Part shown: piece by piece, positions 52,780 through 52,876 of the stretch
Position numbering within the stretch: position 1 is the stretch's first letter
Layout of the letters: the number at the start of each line of letters is the position of its first letter
Source of the DNA: an uncultured Bacilli bacterium
Lineage (GTDB): Bacteria > Bacillota_I > Bacilli_A > RF39 > UBA660
Direction of reading: 5' to 3'
Length of the DNA stretch: 52,876 nucleotides
NCBI GenBank assembly: GCA_947632495.1
Contig: CANRPL010000002.1
Span: 1-52,876, forward strand
Notes under the pieces: generated by a model
Told to the model about the DNA's origin: nothing
Seen by the model: only the letters and a program-made list of their open reading frames with translations
Databases searched by the model: none
Made by a program: the position numbers and the translations under genes

Positions 52780-52840
52780 AAACGTTTATTTAATAAACGT
52801 TTCAGACTGTTGACAAAAGAAATTTTGAAAACAGTCTTTT
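52780..52840 (+). terminator. Tandem hairpins ending the def unit
   Basis: An 11-bp AT-rich perfect palindrome (52780-52802), then AGACTGTT (52804-52811) pairing with AACAGTCT (52830-52837) followed by T. The second is the better terminator. A TATAAT at 52860-52865 hints at a promoter for the next gene beyond the window. Confidence 0.65.
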
Positions 52841-52876
52841 ATTATTTATAAAAATTTAGTATAATTAAATTGCGAG

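Noticed and set aside
1..52876. CRISPR array, tRNA or rRNA genes
   Set aside because: I saw no spaced repeats, cloverleaf structures or rRNA segments anywhere in the window.

Overview
The window looks like a chromosome segment of a very AT-rich, anaerobic, spore-lineage Firmicute, perhaps a gut Bacilli or Erysipelotrichia-like organism with Mollicute-like traits. Standard code is in use: TGG encodes Trp and TGA is a stop. Shine-Dalgarno sites are of the AGGAGG or GGTGAT type. Pyruvate formate-lyase and its activase indicate fermentation. SigG, SpoIVB, SpoIIM, SpoIIP, a YlmC/YmxH protein and a YjcZ-like peptide indicate a sporulation programme. The condensin SMC is only about 980 residues, as short as mycoplasma P115-type SMC. 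Taxonomy below class is not decided by what I can see.

Region 1 (1-1935, plus strand) is the right part of an integrated filamentous-phage (inovirus-like) element. In order it holds a 57-aa major-coat-like protein followed by a strong terminator, a 39-aa membrane protein, a Zot/pI-type ATPase, a gene-free stretch with five consecutive hairpins, and a rolling-circle initiator of the pMV158 RepB (Rep_2) type. The fifth hairpin displays the pMV158-family nick sequence TACTACGAC in its loop. The 3' end of rep is formed by a near-perfect XerCD dif site (1890-1917). The element therefore combines an inovirus structural module, a pMV158-plasmid replication module and dif-hijacking integration. This is the most unusual part of the window. 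The left end of the element lies outside.

Region 2 (1936-51711) is chromosome. Nearly every gene is on the minus strand and so points toward dif, as expected for one replichore running into the terminus. It contains: a HTH regulator, a cation transporter, mnmA, spoIIM, a frameshifted mscL, an ADP-ribosylglycohydrolase-like protein, spoIVB with a sigma-G-type promoter, a long sortase B next to a thioester/Cna-B adhesin, nusB-xseA-xseB, spoIIP, tcdA, a heterodimeric ABC exporter with its TetR regulator and operator, a nucleotidase-like gene pair, holA, smc, a glycosyltransferase-ApbE fusion, pflB-pflA, sigG, cell-wall hydrolases, a probable 6S RNA, a pstS with an internal stop, pnp-rpsO and rodA. 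Short plus-strand genes (6125, 8576, 23560, 43506) are isolated exceptions.

Region 3 (51848-52876, plus strand) has a YjcZ-type small peptide, a peptide deformylase and a 40-aa membrane peptide.

Small genes are punctuated by clear intrinsic terminators, and many single genes have a -10 box very close to the Shine-Dalgarno. Two genes are disrupted (mscL by a frameshift, pstS by an in-frame TAA), which may be real decay or assembly errors. Functions are assigned from motifs read in the translated sequence. No database search was possible.
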